64,000 nt of DNA from assembly GCF_030035605.1 (NCBI RefSeq), contig NZ_CP106736.1, positions 62,001 to 126,000 on the forward strand, given 5' to 3'. The notes under the pieces were generated by a model, which searched no databases, was not told the DNA's origin, and was given only the letters and a program-made list of their open reading frames with translations. The translations under genes were made by a program, and so were the position numbers. Source of the DNA: Silvimonas soli. GTDB lineage: Bacteria > Pseudomonadota > Gammaproteobacteria > Burkholderiales > Chitinibacteraceae. Shown piece after piece: positions 18,900 through 29,936 of this stretch. The stretch's first letter is position 1; the number at the start of each line of letters is the position of its first letter.

Positions 18900-19715
18900 A
18901 TGGGTAAAGTTAGTCGGGCTTTGCTCCTGCAGGCCATCAAAGCCATCGTTCTGGTTGGCGGGTTATGCCAGAGCTCTGTCGCCCATGCCGATTATCCCGA
19001 GCAAGTGATTGACGTAAAAACCCGCCCCGACGTGACCCAGCGCTTCTTGTATATCGAACCGCCATCACCCAAGGCCGTGGTTGTGCTCTATGCCGGAGGT
19101 AATGGCGGTCTGCGCATAGACACCAGCGGACACCTTGGCTCAGGCAACAATAATTTTCTGGTGCGTACTCGCCAGCAATTTGCGAGCTCGGGATTTGCAG
19201 TAGCCGTGATTGACGCCCCGAGTGACCGACAAGACCCGCCTTATCTGAACGGTTTCCGGCAAAGCGCCGAGCACGCCACTGACAGCGCGGCGGTGATTGC
19301 ATGGATACACGAACACACCAAGACCCCGGTCTGGCTGATCGGCACCAGCAGAGGCACGCAATCGGTCGCCGCCGCGGCCATTCGCCTCGCTGGCAGTGGC
19401 GGGCCGGACGGCATCGTGCTCACCTCAACCATTCTGACCGATGACCGCAGCACGCCGGTTCCGGCCATGGACCTGACCAGTCTGCGCATTCCGGTGCTGG
19501 TTGTGCATCACCAGCAAGACGGCTGCATGCATTGCCCGGCCAGCGCTTTGCCCGGCTTCATGGACAAGCTCGTGAACACGCCGCGCAAAATGTTGATTAT
19601 GGAAACCGGCGGTCAGGATAAGGGCGATGCCTGTGAGGCGCTGGCGCACCACGGCTTCAATGGCATTGAAGCCAAAGTTGTGCAGGATATTGCAGACTGG
19701 ATCAGTCCTCACTAG
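18900..19715 (+). CDS. Secreted alpha/beta-hydrolase-fold protein
   Basis: 271-residue protein with a signal peptide (about 1-30, ending SSVAHA). The alpha/beta hydrolase core has the nucleophile elbow G-T-S-R-G (LIGTSRGTQSVAAAA, Ser at about 151). The oxyanion-side strand is VVVLYAGGNGGLRI, and a late His (ALAHHGFNGIE) can complete a triad. Substrate is unknown; an esterase or peptidase-like role is possible. AAGGAAAA lies upstream of the ATG. It is probably co-transcribed with the LysR gene in front and is convergent with the next LysR gene. Confidence 0.8.
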   Translation: MGKVSRALLLQAIKAIVLVGGLCQSSVAHADYPEQVIDVKTRPDVTQRFLYIEPPSPKAVVVLYAGGNGGLRIDTSGHLGSGNNNFLVRTRQQFASSGFAVAVIDAPSDRQDPPYLNGFRQSAEHATDSAAVIAWIHEHTKTPVWLIGTSRGTQSVAAAAIRLAGSGGPDGIVLTSTILTDDRSTPVPAMDLTSLRIPVLVVHHQQDGCMHCPASALPGFMDKLVNTPRKMLIMETGGQDKGDACEALAHHGFNGIEAKVVQDIADWISPH

Positions 19716-19749
19716 CTCGACAAGTGATGACGGCGCTCTGCCGCAAAAC

Positions 19750-20661
19750 TCAATCCAGCTCTTGCGCCATCACTTCCATGATTTGCTCGCGCAGCCAACG
19801 CAGACCTGGGTCTGCCTGATTTCGCGGGTGCCAGCCCATCTCCATCGAAAACCGGGGCACTTCGCAGGGCGGCGCCAATATAGCCACGCGCCCCTGCCAG
19901 GTCGCTGCCATATGTGCAGGCACAGTGGCGATCAAATCACTCGCGGCCACCAATGACGGAACCAACAAAAAGCTGGGCACCGACACCAGCACCGTGCGCG
20001 AGCGCCCTAGCGCCGCGAGCGTCTCGTCGACAATGCCGTAGAAGCCACCGCCCACCGGCGATGTCAGCAAGTGAAACATACTGCAGAACCGATCCAGGTC
20101 AAGTGGTTCACGCGCAGCCGGGTGATCCAGGCGCAATACGCAGACATAGTTTTCCCGGTACAGCTCGCGGGTTTTGAGTTGTTCCGGCATGGATGGATGC
20201 GAGGCGATAACCAGATCGATTTCACCGGTACTCGTCAATTCCGGCAAAGCCGCCAGCGGCGGCTGCAACAAAGACAACTGACAGCCCGGCGCTCGCTCGC
20301 GCAAACGGCGCAACAAACCCGGCACCACTACTGAGTGCATGGCATCCGACGCGCTGATCCGCCAGGTGCGCTGGGCGCTGAGCGGATCAAACCCCTGCTG
20401 TTCCGCCACCAGCGCCAGCAACTGCGCCAGATAGTCACGCAACGGTTCTTGCAGCGCCTGCGCTCGTGGCGTTGGTAGCATGCCGCGCGCGCCACCCGGA
20501 ATCAGCAGCGGATCATCAAACAAGGCACGCAACTGCTTGAGCTGGCTGGACACCGCTGGCTGCGACAGATTCAGCCGCGCCGCAGCGCGGGTTACGTTGC
20601 GCTCGGCCAGTAGTACGTCCAGCGACTTCAGTAGATTCAAATCAAGTCGGTTCAGATTCAT
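19750..20661 (-). CDS. LysR-family regulator (NodD/SyrM-like)
   Basis: 303-residue regulator. The opening MNLNRLDLNLLKSLDVLLAE and LSQPAVSSQLKQLRALFDDPLL are typical of the NodD/LeuO-like LysR subgroup. An effector domain fills residues about 90-303. It is divergent from the SDR gene across 109 bp containing a 7-bp inverted repeat, so it probably controls the SDR-reductase pair and itself. Effector unknown. Confidence 0.9.
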   Translation of the reverse strand: MNLNRLDLNLLKSLDVLLAERNVTRAAARLNLSQPAVSSQLKQLRALFDDPLLIPGGARGMLPTPRAQALQEPLRDYLAQLLALVAEQQGFDPLSAQRTWRISASDAMHSVVVPGLLRRLRERAPGCQLSLLQPPLAALPELTSTGEIDLVIASHPSMPEQLKTRELYRENYVCVLRLDHPAAREPLDLDRFCSMFHLLTSPVGGGFYGIVDETLAALGRSRTVLVSVPSFLLVPSLVAASDLIATVPAHMAATWQGRVAILAPPCEVPRFSMEMGWHPRNQADPGLRWLREQIMEVMAQELD

Positions 20662-20664
20662 GAC

Positions 20665-20690
20665 TATTCAACGGTTAAATACCTTGAATA
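20665..20690. promoter_or_regulatory. Candidate LysR-binding site
   Basis: Inverted repeat TATTCAA (20665-20671) / TTGAATA (20684-20690), 12-bp spacer, directly in front of the LysR start and in the divergent promoter region of the SDR gene. It has the interrupted-dyad form expected of LysR sites. Function is inferred. Confidence 0.45.
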
Positions 20691-20770
20691 AGGATAATCC
20701 ATTTCACGAATAACTCAGCAAAACTTAAGCTGGCTTCACGTTTTCAACAACCCGAATCGTGGAGCACATC

Positions 20771-21487
20771 ATGAAAAACCTGCAGCAACAACGCGTTCTG
20801 ATTATTGGCGGCAACACCGGCATGGGTCTGGCCACTGCGCAACGGCTGGCTCTGGCTGGCGCAGAAGTCATCATTGCCGGGCGCTCGCAAGCCAAGCTTG
20901 ATGCGGCACTGGCCACCATCAAAGGCATCGCCAGTGCCTATACCGTGGACTTTTCCAGCGAAGAATCGCTGCAAAACCTGTTTGCCCGAGTGGGTCATAT
21001 CGATCACCTGGTGGTAACGGCCTCCAGCAGCGCCGCTTGGGGTTCGATCCGCGATATCGATGGCGCCGCATTGCTGAAGGCATTTGAGCAAAAGGCCGTC
21101 GGTTACTGGCGCTCGATTCGCGCCGCCCTGCCTATGCTACGCAAAGATGGCTCCATCACCCTGCTAAGCGGCGCCGCATCGCGCACGGCCATTGCCAATA
21201 CGGCTGGGCTAGCGGCGGTTAATGGCGCAATCACCCAGATGGCGCAAACGCTGTCGCATGAGCTGGCACCGCTACGCGTCAACGTCATTTCGCCGGGGCT
21301 GATCGACACCCCGGCCTACGACGATTTACCCGCCGATGCCAAAGCCGGGTTGTTTGCCGATATTGCAAAAAACCTCCTGGTTGGGCGTACGGGTCATTCG
21401 GATGAAGTGGTCGACGCCATTGAATTTGTGATCAGCAACGGCTTTACCACCAATGCGCTGATTGACGTTGATGGCGGTGCGCGCTGA
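20771..21487 (+). CDS. Atypical short-chain dehydrogenase/reductase lacking the YxxxK motif
   Basis: 238-residue Rossmann-fold protein. The nucleotide-binding motif is GGNTGMGLA (about residues 13-21), a variant of TGxxxGIG. The catalytic Ser region is present (LLSGAAS), but where YxxxK should follow the sequence reads AGLAAVNGAI, so both Tyr and Lys are missing. The AVNGAI form is seen in a known divergent SDR group. The downstream RVNVISPGLIDTPAYDDL and the C-terminal substrate loop are otherwise normal. ATG 20771 has GGAG seven bases upstream. It is followed 29 bp later by a flavodoxin-fold reductase gene, probably one operon. The reaction is unknown. Confidence 0.85.
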   Translation: MKNLQQQRVLIIGGNTGMGLATAQRLALAGAEVIIAGRSQAKLDAALATIKGIASAYTVDFSSEESLQNLFARVGHIDHLVVTASSSAAWGSIRDIDGAALLKAFEQKAVGYWRSIRAALPMLRKDGSITLLSGAASRTAIANTAGLAAVNGAITQMAQTLSHELAPLRVNVISPGLIDTPAYDDLPADAKAGLFADIAKNLLVGRTGHSDEVVDAIEFVISNGFTTNALIDVDGGAR

Positions 21488-21516
21488 ACCGGCGCTCGCC
21501 AACAGGAGAACCCATC

Positions 21517-22185
21517 ATGAAAGTATTACTGGTCTACGCCCACCCTGAACCCAATAGCTTTAACGGCGCCCTACGCGACATAACGGTACAGGCGCTGCTC
21601 GCCGCCGGACATGAAGTACGGGTAAGCGACCTTTACGCCATGCAGTTCGATCCGGTTTCTGATCGCCGCAACTTCAAGACCGTGAAGAACCCGGCGTTCC
21701 TGAAGCCGCAAGCCGAAGAAGTTTATGCCACCGAACAGGACGGCTTCGCTCCCGAGCTGGAGGCAGAAATCCAGAAGATATTGTGGTGCGATCTGATGAT
21801 CTGGCAGTTCCCATTATGGTGGTTTGGCTTGCCCGCCATCCTCAAGGGCTGGGTGGATCGGGTTTTTGCCATGGGTCGCGTTTATGGTTATGGCCATGTT
21901 TATGAAACCGGCCTGCTGCGCGGCAAGCGGGCGTTGCTGTCGCTCACCACGGGCGGGCCGCAGGACAACTACATCGCCGGGGGTTTGAATGGCGATATGA
22001 ACGGCATCCTGCGCCCCATTCATCGCGGCATGCTGCAGTTCACCGGCATGGAAGTGCTACGCCCGGAAATCCACCACAGCGCAGCACGCGTCGATGAAGA
22101 CCAGCGCCGTCGCTGGCTGGATGAATGGGCCGCTCGCCTGGCCGGCATCCACAACGAAACTGCCATCGACCCCGGACAATACTGA
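21517..22185 (+). CDS. NAD(P)H-dependent oxidoreductase, flavodoxin-like fold
   Basis: 222-residue flavoprotein of the NQO1/MdaB/KefF family. It opens [19 protein letters not shown] (FMN/FAD phosphate-binding loop). [22 protein letters not shown] (about 93-114) is the dimer-interface and substrate-side motif, and LTTGGP (about 147-152) is the second flavin loop. These enzymes reduce quinones or nitro compounds by two electrons. AGGAGAA precedes the ATG. It is co-directional with the SDR gene, so both may respond to the divergent LysR regulator. Confidence 0.9.
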   Translation: MKVLLVYAHPEPNSFNGALRDITVQALLAAGHEVRVSDLYAMQFDPVSDRRNFKTVKNPAFLKPQAEEVYATEQDGFAPELEAEIQKILWCDLMIWQFPLWWFGLPAILKGWVDRVFAMGRVYGYGHVYETGLLRGKRALLSLTTGGPQDNYIAGGLNGDMNGILRPIHRGMLQFTGMEVLRPEIHHSAARVDEDQRRRWLDEWAARLAGIHNETAIDPGQY

Positions 22186-22379
22186 ACGACGGCGTACTTC
22201 ACATGCAAGCAGACGGGCTGACCAATAATGGCGGCTCGTTACCCAATCCGCCCTTGGGTTTTTGGCGAGCATCGGCAAAGATGATGAGTAGCCATTGCAA
22301 CCTGGCGCGAACCAGCATCCGCCAATGCGGTCGCACCCATACCCGCGCCAGCGCCTGCCGCCACCCCAAGGAGTTCATG

Positions 22380-25187
22380 ATGTCGCACGACCTTTATCAT
22401 TCACTCAAAACACTCAAAACGGCGGATGGCCGCCAGTTGCAGTACTACAGCCTGCCCGCTCTGGAAAGCGCCGGCATTGGCCGCATTAGTCGTTTGCCGG
22501 TATCGATCCGCATTGTGCTGGAATCGGTCCTGCGCAATTGCGACGGCAAAAAAGTGACCGATGCGCACATCAAGCAACTGGCCAATTGGGGCGCCAATGC
22601 GTCGCGCACAGATGAGATTCCGTTTGTGGTGGCGCGGGTGGTACTGCAGGATTTTACCGGTGTGCCGCTGCTGGCCGATCTGGCCGCCATGCGTAATGTC
22701 GCCGACAAACTGGGCAAGAACCCGAAGGTAATCGAGCCATTGGTGCCGGTTGATCTGGTGGTCGATCACTCGGTACAGGTGGACTACTACGGCACGCCCG
22801 ACGCCCTGCGCAAAAACATGGAAATGGAATTCAAGCGCAATACCGAGCGCTACCAGTTCATGAAATGGGGTATGCAGGCGTTTGACACCTTCAAGGTGGT
22901 GCCGCCCGGCGTGGGCATCGTGCATCAGGTGAATCTGGAATATCTGTTCCGCGGCGTACAAGTGCGTGACGGCGTGGCTTTTCCCGACACATTGGTCGGC
23001 ACCGATAGCCACACCACCATGATCAACGGCGTTGGTGTGGTTGGATGGGGCGTGGGCGGTATCGAGGCCGAAGCGGGCATGCTGGGTCAACCAGTGTACT
23101 TTCTCACGCCGGATGTCATTGGCGTGGAGCTCTCCGGCAAATTGCACGAAGGCATCACGGCCACTGATCTAGTCCTCACCGTGACCGAATTGCTGCGCAA
23201 AGAAAAAGTAGTCGGCAAGTTTGTTGAATTTTTTGGCGAAGGCGCGGCCAGCCTTTCGGTGGTAGATCGCGCCACCATCGGCAATATGGCACCGGAATAC
23301 GGCGCCACCATGGGCTTCTTCCCGGTTGACGAAAAGACCGTGGCTTATCTCAAGGGCACTGGCCGACAAGACGATGAAATCGCCGCGTTTGAAGCGTACT
23401 TCAAAGCGCAAGGGCTGTTTGGTGTGCCCAACGCGGGCGAGATCGACTACACCCGCGTGGTTAAACTGGATTTGTGCAGCATCGTACCCAGTCTGGCTGG
23501 GCCGAAACGTCCGCAAGACCGCATCCCCTTGCCCGATATGCGCAAGAATTTTGAGGCGTTGTTCGTTGCGCCCGCAGCCGAAAATGGCTTCGCCAAAACT
23601 GCGGCAGACCTTGCGCGTCGGGTTGTAGTGAGCTTCGTTGCCAGTAGCCCGACCACCGAGATTCTGCAGGCGGAACATGGCGCAGCGCTGAACAAGGCGG
23701 AAATGGTCGATAACCGCCCGACGCCAGACCAGGTTTCGCCCGGCCATGCCAACGCCAGCCTGGGTAACGGCGACATTCTGATTGCCGCCATTACCAGTTG
23801 CACCAATACATCCAACCCGGGCGTATTGCTTGCCGCTGGCTTGCTGGCGAAAAAGGCGGTCGAAAAAGGTTTGTCGGTGAGCCCGCATATCAAAACCAGT
23901 CTGGCGCCCGGCTCGCGTGTGGTGACTGAATATCTGACAAAAACAGGTCTGCTGGAACCGCTGGCACAACTGGGCTTTGCTTTGGCGGGCTACGGCTGCA
24001 CCACCTGTATCGGCAATGCGGGCGATCTGGCACCCGAGTTCAACGAAGCCATCACCAAAAATGATCTGATTGCCGCTGCCGTACTCTCGGGCAACCGCAA
24101 CTTTGAGGCGCGCATACACCCGAACATCCGCGCCAATTATCTGGCCAGTCCTCCGCTGGTGGTCGCCTTTGCCATTGCCGGTCGCGCCAATATTGACCTC
24201 ACCCAGGAGCCGCTGGGTAACGACCGGCATGGCCAGCCGGTTTTTCTCAAGGACATCTGGCCCGCCAGTGAAGAAATCAGCGCCCTTCTCAAATACGCCA
24301 TGGATCCGGACACCTTCCGCCGCCTGTACAGCGATCTGACCAAAGATCTGGATTTGTGGAACGCCATTCCCGCGCCAGTCGGTCAGGTCTATAGCTGGCC
24401 GGACTCCACCTACATCGCCAAGCCGCCGTTTTTTGACGATTTTTCCATGAAGCCAGGCAGCATTGGCGAGATCAAAGGCGCGAAGGCTCTGCTGATCATG
24501 GGTGATTCGGTCACTACCGATCACATTAGCCCAGCCGGTTCATTTGGCGAGAAAACGCCCGCCGGCCAGTATTTGCTGGCGCATAACGTGCAGCGACCCA
24601 ACTTCAATAGCTACGGCTCGCGTCGTGGCAATCATGACGTAATGATTCGCGGCACCTTTGCCAATGTGCGGGTCAAGAATCTGATGCTGCCCGCCAAAGC
24701 CGACGGCACACGCATTGAAGGTGGATTTACCTTGCTCGACGGCCAGCAAACCACCGTCTACGACGCGGCGCAGGTGTATATCCAGCGCGGCATTCCCACC
24801 ATTGTTTTTGCGGGCGAAGAATATGGCACTGGCTCCAGTCGGGATTGGGCAGCCAAGGGCACCGCATTACTCGGTGCCAAAGCTGTGGTCGCCCGCAGTT
24901 TTGAGCGGATACATCGCAGCAATCTGGTGGGCATGGGCGTGTTGCCGCTGCAGTTCAAAGGTAGCGACAGCGCAGTCAGCCTGGGACTAAAGGGAGATGA
25001 AACATTTGATGTGCTGGGCGTAGATGAAAATCTGAAACCGCAACAGGATTTAACGCTGGTGATTACTCGCACTGACGGCAGCAAGCAGAACGTAACAGTG
25101 CTGTGCCGGATCGACACGCCAATTGAGGTGGACTACTTCAAGCATGGCGGCATCTTGCCGTTTGTATTGCGCGGACTACTGCAGTAG
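22380..25187 (+). CDS. acnA: Aconitate hydratase A
   Basis: 935-residue cytoplasmic aconitase of the AcnA/IRP type. The [4Fe-4S] ligands are Cys474 ([10 protein letters not shown]), Cys540 and Cys543 (GCTTCIGN), with the same spacing as in E. coli AcnA. The C-terminal swivel domain carries [14 protein letters not shown] and the active-site Arg region. It begins [12 protein letters not shown], the normal AcnA N-terminus. Of two adjacent ATGs, 22380 is 6 bases from AAGGAG and preferred over 22377. The family average is about 890 residues, so this one is slightly long. Acetate- or stress-linked aconitase activity alongside AcnB is expected. I see no prpF or prpC nearby, which argues against AcnD. 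Confidence 0.94.
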   Translation: MSHDLYHSLKTLKTADGRQLQYYSLPALESAGIGRISRLPVSIRIVLESVLRNCDGKKVTDAHIKQLANWGANASRTDEIPFVVARVVLQDFTGVPLLADLAAMRNVADKLGKNPKVIEPLVPVDLVVDHSVQVDYYGTPDALRKNMEMEFKRNTERYQFMKWGMQAFDTFKVVPPGVGIVHQVNLEYLFRGVQVRDGVAFPDTLVGTDSHTTMINGVGVVGWGVGGIEAEAGMLGQPVYFLTPDVIGVELSGKLHEGITATDLVLTVTELLRKEKVVGKFVEFFGEGAASLSVVDRATIGNMAPEYGATMGFFPVDEKTVAYLKGTGRQDDEIAAFEAYFKAQGLFGVPNAGEIDYTRVVKLDLCSIVPSLAGPKRPQDRIPLPDMRKNFEALFVAPAAENGFAKTAADLARRVVVSFVASSPTTEILQAEHGAALNKAEMVDNRPTPDQVSPGHANASLGNGDILIAAITSCTNTSNPGVLLAAGLLAKKAVEKGLSVSPHIKTSLAPGSRVVTEYLTKTGLLEPLAQLGFALAGYGCTTCIGNAGDLAPEFNEAITKNDLIAAAVLSGNRNFEARIHPNIRANYLASPPLVVAFAIAGRANIDLTQEPLGNDRHGQPVFLKDIWPASEEISALLKYAMDPDTFRRLYSDLTKDLDLWNAIPAPVGQVYSWPDSTYIAKPPFFDDFSMKPGSIGEIKGAKALLIMGDSVTTDHISPAGSFGEKTPAGQYLLAHNVQRPNFNSYGSRRGNHDVMIRGTFANVRVKNLMLPAKADGTRIEGGFTLLDGQQTTVYDAAQVYIQRGIPTIVFAGEEYGTGSSRDWAAKGTALLGAKAVVARSFERIHRSNLVGMGVLPLQFKGSDSAVSLGLKGDETFDVLGVDENLKPQQDLTLVITRTDGSKQNVTVLCRIDTPIEVDYFKHGGILPFVLRGLLQ

Positions 25188-25224
25188 CGGGTTCGGATTG
25201 CATATCCAGGGGAGAGAAATATCT

Positions 25225-25342
25225 GCAGCCCGGATGAAGCCCGCGGGGCGGGAATCCGGGATGCCGTGTTGGCTGGTTCAAATACAAGCGGCGTATTGAT
25301 ATGTTGCGATCCCGGACCCCCGCTTCGCTTCATCCGGGCTAC
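25225..25342. repeat. REP-like palindromic element, family A (full copy)
   Basis: Inverted repeat GCAGCCCGGATGAAGC (25225-25240) / GCTTCATCCGGGCTAC (25327-25342), with inner pairing of AATCCGGGA and TCCCGGA. It lies just downstream of acnA. A half copy of the same TAGCCCGGATGAA sequence occurs at 31000-31032. The sequence resembles enterobacterial-style REP/BIME repeats. Confidence 0.7.
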
Positions 25343-25456
25343 GAACTGCAATAAATATTTGCGACTAGTCACAAAATGGGTGATGTCACGAAAACATAGC
25401 GTGCAGCAGTGCGATTAAAACCCTCTCAAATAACATCAAAAACAATCCATAACAAC

Positions 25457-25888
25457 ATGAATATTATGATAAATAATAATGAAAATTCCAAAGACACACT
25501 GAAAGGAAGTTGCCTGTGCCAGGCCGTTGTTTATGAGCTAACGCAACTGGATATGCCCATCTGGATTTGCCACTGCCAAACTTGCCGCAAAGCTAATGCC
25601 GCCCGTGAAGTCGCTACGGCCGGTGTGCAACGCAGTCATTTCCGTCTGTTGTGCGGCGAAGAAAAGCTCACGGCGTTTGAATCGTCTCCGGGCAAGCGCC
25701 GTTACTTTTGCTCCGTGTGTGGATCGCATTTGTTCGCCGCAAGAGACGGGCAAACCCACGTGATTTTGCGGGTCGCCACCCTCGATACTGATCCAGGTCT
25801 GCGCCCGCTTGGGCATATCTGGACCAGTCAAGATCAACCCTGGCTGGATGGCTCTACCCAACCCTGTTTTGCCGAGCGGTCGTCTTGA
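25457..25888 (+). CDS. GFA-domain (CENP-V/GFA) zinc protein
   Basis: 143-residue protein with the cysteine pattern of the GFA family: GSCLCQ, CHCQTCRK and CSVCGS, which bind structural and catalytic zinc. The family name comes from glutathione-dependent formaldehyde-activating enzyme, but most members have no proven activity. The start is uncertain: ATG at 25457 or 25466, neither with a good ribosome-binding site, and the N-terminal dozen residues are Asn-rich. It stands alone between the REP element and the GH1 gene. No formaldehyde-metabolism gene is next to it. Confidence 0.83.
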   Translation: MNIMINNNENSKDTLKGSCLCQAVVYELTQLDMPIWICHCQTCRKANAAREVATAGVQRSHFRLLCGEEKLTAFESSPGKRRYFCSVCGSHLFAARDGQTHVILRVATLDTDPGLRPLGHIWTSQDQPWLDGSTQPCFAERSS

Positions 25889-25926
25889 GATGTCGGGTCG
25901 AGCAAGCCGCTCAGCCAGCAAGGTAA

Positions 25927-27429
<1,503 letters not shown>

Positions 27430-27507
27430 GAAAAACCAATAACATCATGATTTTTATAAACAAAATTCAAACATTGTTTTGCTGAGAAATACGTTTTTGG
27501 GGTGTCC

Positions 27508-27535
27508 AGTGGCTCGCTTTGGCGAGCCACTTTTT
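27508..27535 (+). terminator. Rho-independent terminator of the GH1 gene
   Basis: 10-bp stem AGTGGCTCGC (27508-27517) / GCGAGCCACT (27522-27531) with a 4-nt loop, followed by TTTTT. It touches the 3' end of the convergent GH5 gene. Confidence 0.88.
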
Positions 27536-28760
27536 ATTGCTTCGCCGCCGCAGTGGCAGATGCAGTGATGTGCTGCAGACGTTGATGAATCGGCTCAAAC
27601 ATCGAGTTGCTGCGGCGAATCACCGGGTCTGGTGCGTTCAGTTTGATGGCGGTCCAATACACGTCAGGTACTTTGAAATGACCTAGCTCGTAATCCATGC
27701 CATCCCAGACATCTTCCCGGAAACTGTAAAACGCCCAGTGGATTTTTGCCTGATCCAGCGCGCTCAATACATCCTGCAAATACGCGGCGCAACCCGACCA
27801 CATACGCATGCAGCCAAACTCACCCGCCACCATCCGTTGCGGCGGAATATTGCGTGCTTTGGCCCAGTCCAGCGGCACCTGCATCCAGCGCGCAACCTGC
27901 TGTGCATCCCAATGCAGGGTCTTGCCCGCCACCGGCACGTCGCTAGGATAGGTGTATTGCGGCTGACGTGTGAGATTGTCCGGGCTGGTGGCTTCATACG
28001 GCTCATACATGTGAAAGCTGTACAGCACGCGTGAATCGGCCAGCGCACCAGGCCAATAGCTAAACATATCGGCGGCGCCATACCAGCCTGAATCCACCAT
28101 GATTGGCGTGAGCGGGTCGACCTCACGAATGGCCTTGATGACCGCGTTATAAAACGCGGGCAAATCACGCGGGCCGCCGCGTTGCTGTTGATACCAGGCT
28201 TGTTGGGCGGCAATGTCGGCATGCCCGGCCAGACCACCGTTTTGTTCGGGAACCGGTTCGTTCAGCAGGTTGTAGGCAGCCACGGCGGGATGATCTTTCA
28301 ATTCGCGCGCCAGATCGCGCCAGAAAGCCGCTGCTTGTTGCGCATATTTGGGATCGTGCCAAAGCCGGTCATCCAGCTGGCCACGATTGTTTTGTCTCCA
28401 GCGAGCGCCCGGCAAAGACAGCGGCGCAATCACCACTTTCAAACCTGCAGCCTGGGCTCGATCCAGCGTGGCTTTAAGTGTGGCCAGATCAGTTGGTTGC
28501 AGGCCGCGATAATCGCCAGCATTGCCGATCAGGAAGTCATGCTGCTGGCCCTGCCATTTGTCATAAGCTAGCCGCACCCACGTGGCGCCATAGGCATGCA
28601 GTGCGTCGAAGTAGGGCTTGGTGGGCGGCAGGCGATTAAAGCTGTTGCCGCCATATTGTGGCGTTTCCCAAAAGCTCATCAGATCCGCAGCATGGGTGAA
28701 CGGCGCGGCCGATAAATACACGGTAGTGGCAAGCAATAAACGGACAAATCGGCGCAGCAT
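27534..28760 (-). CDS. Secreted glycoside hydrolase family 5 (cellulase-like)
   Basis: 408-residue exported enzyme. Signal peptide at about 1-24 (MLRRFVRLLLATTVYLSAAP then FTHA), then a GH5 barrel. Acid/base Glu168 lies in NLLNEP, and nucleophile Glu314 in VAGEFG. Other conserved residues (VRLAYDKW, SFHMYEP with the substrate-binding His/Tyr) are present. No carbohydrate-binding module is visible. It probably cuts beta-1,4 or beta-1,3 glucan outside the cytoplasm, giving oligosaccharides. The subfamily cannot be fixed by eye. The convergent GH1 enzyme could finish their breakdown, though the two share no operon. Confidence 0.88.
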   Translation of the reverse strand: MLRRFVRLLLATTVYLSAAPFTHAADLMSFWETPQYGGNSFNRLPPTKPYFDALHAYGATWVRLAYDKWQGQQHDFLIGNAGDYRGLQPTDLATLKATLDRAQAAGLKVVIAPLSLPGARWRQNNRGQLDDRLWHDPKYAQQAAAFWRDLARELKDHPAVAAYNLLNEPVPEQNGGLAGHADIAAQQAWYQQQRGGPRDLPAFYNAVIKAIREVDPLTPIMVDSGWYGAADMFSYWPGALADSRVLYSFHMYEPYEATSPDNLTRQPQYTYPSDVPVAGKTLHWDAQQVARWMQVPLDWAKARNIPPQRMVAGEFGCMRMWSGCAAYLQDVLSALDQAKIHWAFYSFREDVWDGMDYELGHFKVPDVYWTAIKLNAPDPVIRRSNSMFEPIHQRLQHITASATAAAKQ

Positions 28761-28880
28761 TGCGAATCCTTGAACGATGGCTTGTGAGCAACCGCGCTAG
28801 CTTATAGTGATCGCCCTCTTTCAGGCATGGCCAGCTCGTTCGCAGCAATCCGGGTGTGTTGTTTACAGCAACCGGGAGAT

Positions 28881-29768
28881 CTATCCGGCAGTTTCTTTCA
28901 GTACTTCCAGAAACTTTGCCGCCGCTGGCGACAGTGACCGGTCCGGGCGGCGATATACCGAAACTTCCCGGCTTAATTGCGGGCCGGTGAGTCGCACGCA
29001 GCGCAAATTAAACGCCTGCGCCATCGGCGCGACATAAGTCGGAGCGATCACCGCACCTAAGCCAGCGCCAGCCATCCCGAGTCCGGTGCTGACAAAACCG
29101 ACCGTATATGACGGAGTCAGCGTCAAAGTCGGGTCTTGCGTTTGTAGCTCGGGCAACAGCCGTGTGCTGAAATCGCTTTCCATGATGATGATTGAATGCG
29201 CAGCCAGTTGTGACCACGCCACGCTTGCGCAACTGGCCAGCGGGTGATCCGACCGGCACCACAGCGCAAACGGGCTCTGAAACAACGGCGTGCGCAAGAG
29301 ATGAGCGTCATTTTTGCGATCGGGGCCGACGGCAAAATCCACCTCACCCGCCACTACCGCATCGAGCATATTCCCCAGAAGCGTATCGACCAGTTTGAGT
29401 TCCACTTTGGGGTGGTCGGCGTGATAGCGCGCCATGGCTGGCGCAACCAGGGTGCAAGCCAGCATTTGCGGCGCACAGATGCGCACGCGCCCTTTTTCCA
29501 ATGTCGCCAGGTCTGACGCGCTGCGCACCGCGCTTTGCAGGTCATCAAAAATCTGCCGCGCAGCAGGCAAAAACTCCGCGCCTGGCTGCGACAGAACTAC
29601 CCGGCGGGTGGTGCGATCAAACAATCTGAAGCCGATTTCAGCCTCCAGGTCTTTTACCAGCAAACTTAGCGCTGATTGCGTCAGGTTGAGTTCGCGTGCG
29701 GCCTCAGTAAAACCGCCGCCCCGCGCCACTGCCAGAAACGCCCGCAATTGCCGCAAAGTGATATTCAT
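28881..29768 (-). CDS. LysR-family regulator next to the tyrosine catabolic genes
   Basis: 295-residue regulator. Winged helix at about 1-60 (MNITLRQLRAFLAVARGGGFTEAA, LTQSALSLLVKDLE), effector domain at about 90-295. ATG 29768 begins the standard LysR N-terminus; the frame remains open about 200 codons upstream into hppD but that part is not family-like. It is divergent from hppD, with a dyad between them, so it is the obvious candidate regulator of tyrosine/4-hydroxyphenylpyruvate catabolism. The effector is unproven. Confidence 0.9.
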   Translation of the reverse strand: MNITLRQLRAFLAVARGGGFTEAARELNLTQSALSLLVKDLEAEIGFRLFDRTTRRVVLSQPGAEFLPAARQIFDDLQSAVRSASDLATLEKGRVRICAPQMLACTLVAPAMARYHADHPKVELKLVDTLLGNMLDAVVAGEVDFAVGPDRKNDAHLLRTPLFQSPFALWCRSDHPLASCASVAWSQLAAHSIIIMESDFSTRLLPELQTQDPTLTLTPSYTVGFVSTGLGMAGAGLGAVIAPTYVAPMAQAFNLRCVRLTGPQLSREVSVYRRPDRSLSPAAAKFLEVLKETAG

Positions 29769-29780
29769 GAGTTTTTCTTG

Positions 29781-29798
29781 ATAATGGATTGAAATTAT
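29781..29798. promoter_or_regulatory. Candidate LysR-binding dyad between regulator and hppD
   Basis: ATAAT (29781-29785) / ATTAT (29794-29798) with an 8-bp spacer, containing a T-N11-A arrangement typical of LysR sites. It lies 13 bp upstream of the regulator's start and in the divergent hppD promoter region. Found by eye, short and AT-rich, so chance is possible. Confidence 0.35.
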
Positions 29799-29936
29799 TC
29801 GTTTGAATGATAGGCGCGAAAAGGTTGAAATGCGAAGCATCCACTGCTGGCCGATCAAATAAGGACAGCCGCCGCGAGCCACAAGCTTGCAGGCGCGCGC
29901 CCGGCCGGAGAACAGACCACCAAGGAGGCGTTTGCG

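Noticed and set aside
22125..22379. Upstream extension of acnA overlapping the reductase gene
   Set aside because: The extra 85 residues have no aconitase similarity, while ATG 22380 has AAGGAG at correct spacing.
23169..24524. 451-residue open frame antisense to acnA
   Set aside because: Same reason: opposite an intact acnA with all cluster cysteines, with no ribosome-binding site or recognisable domain.
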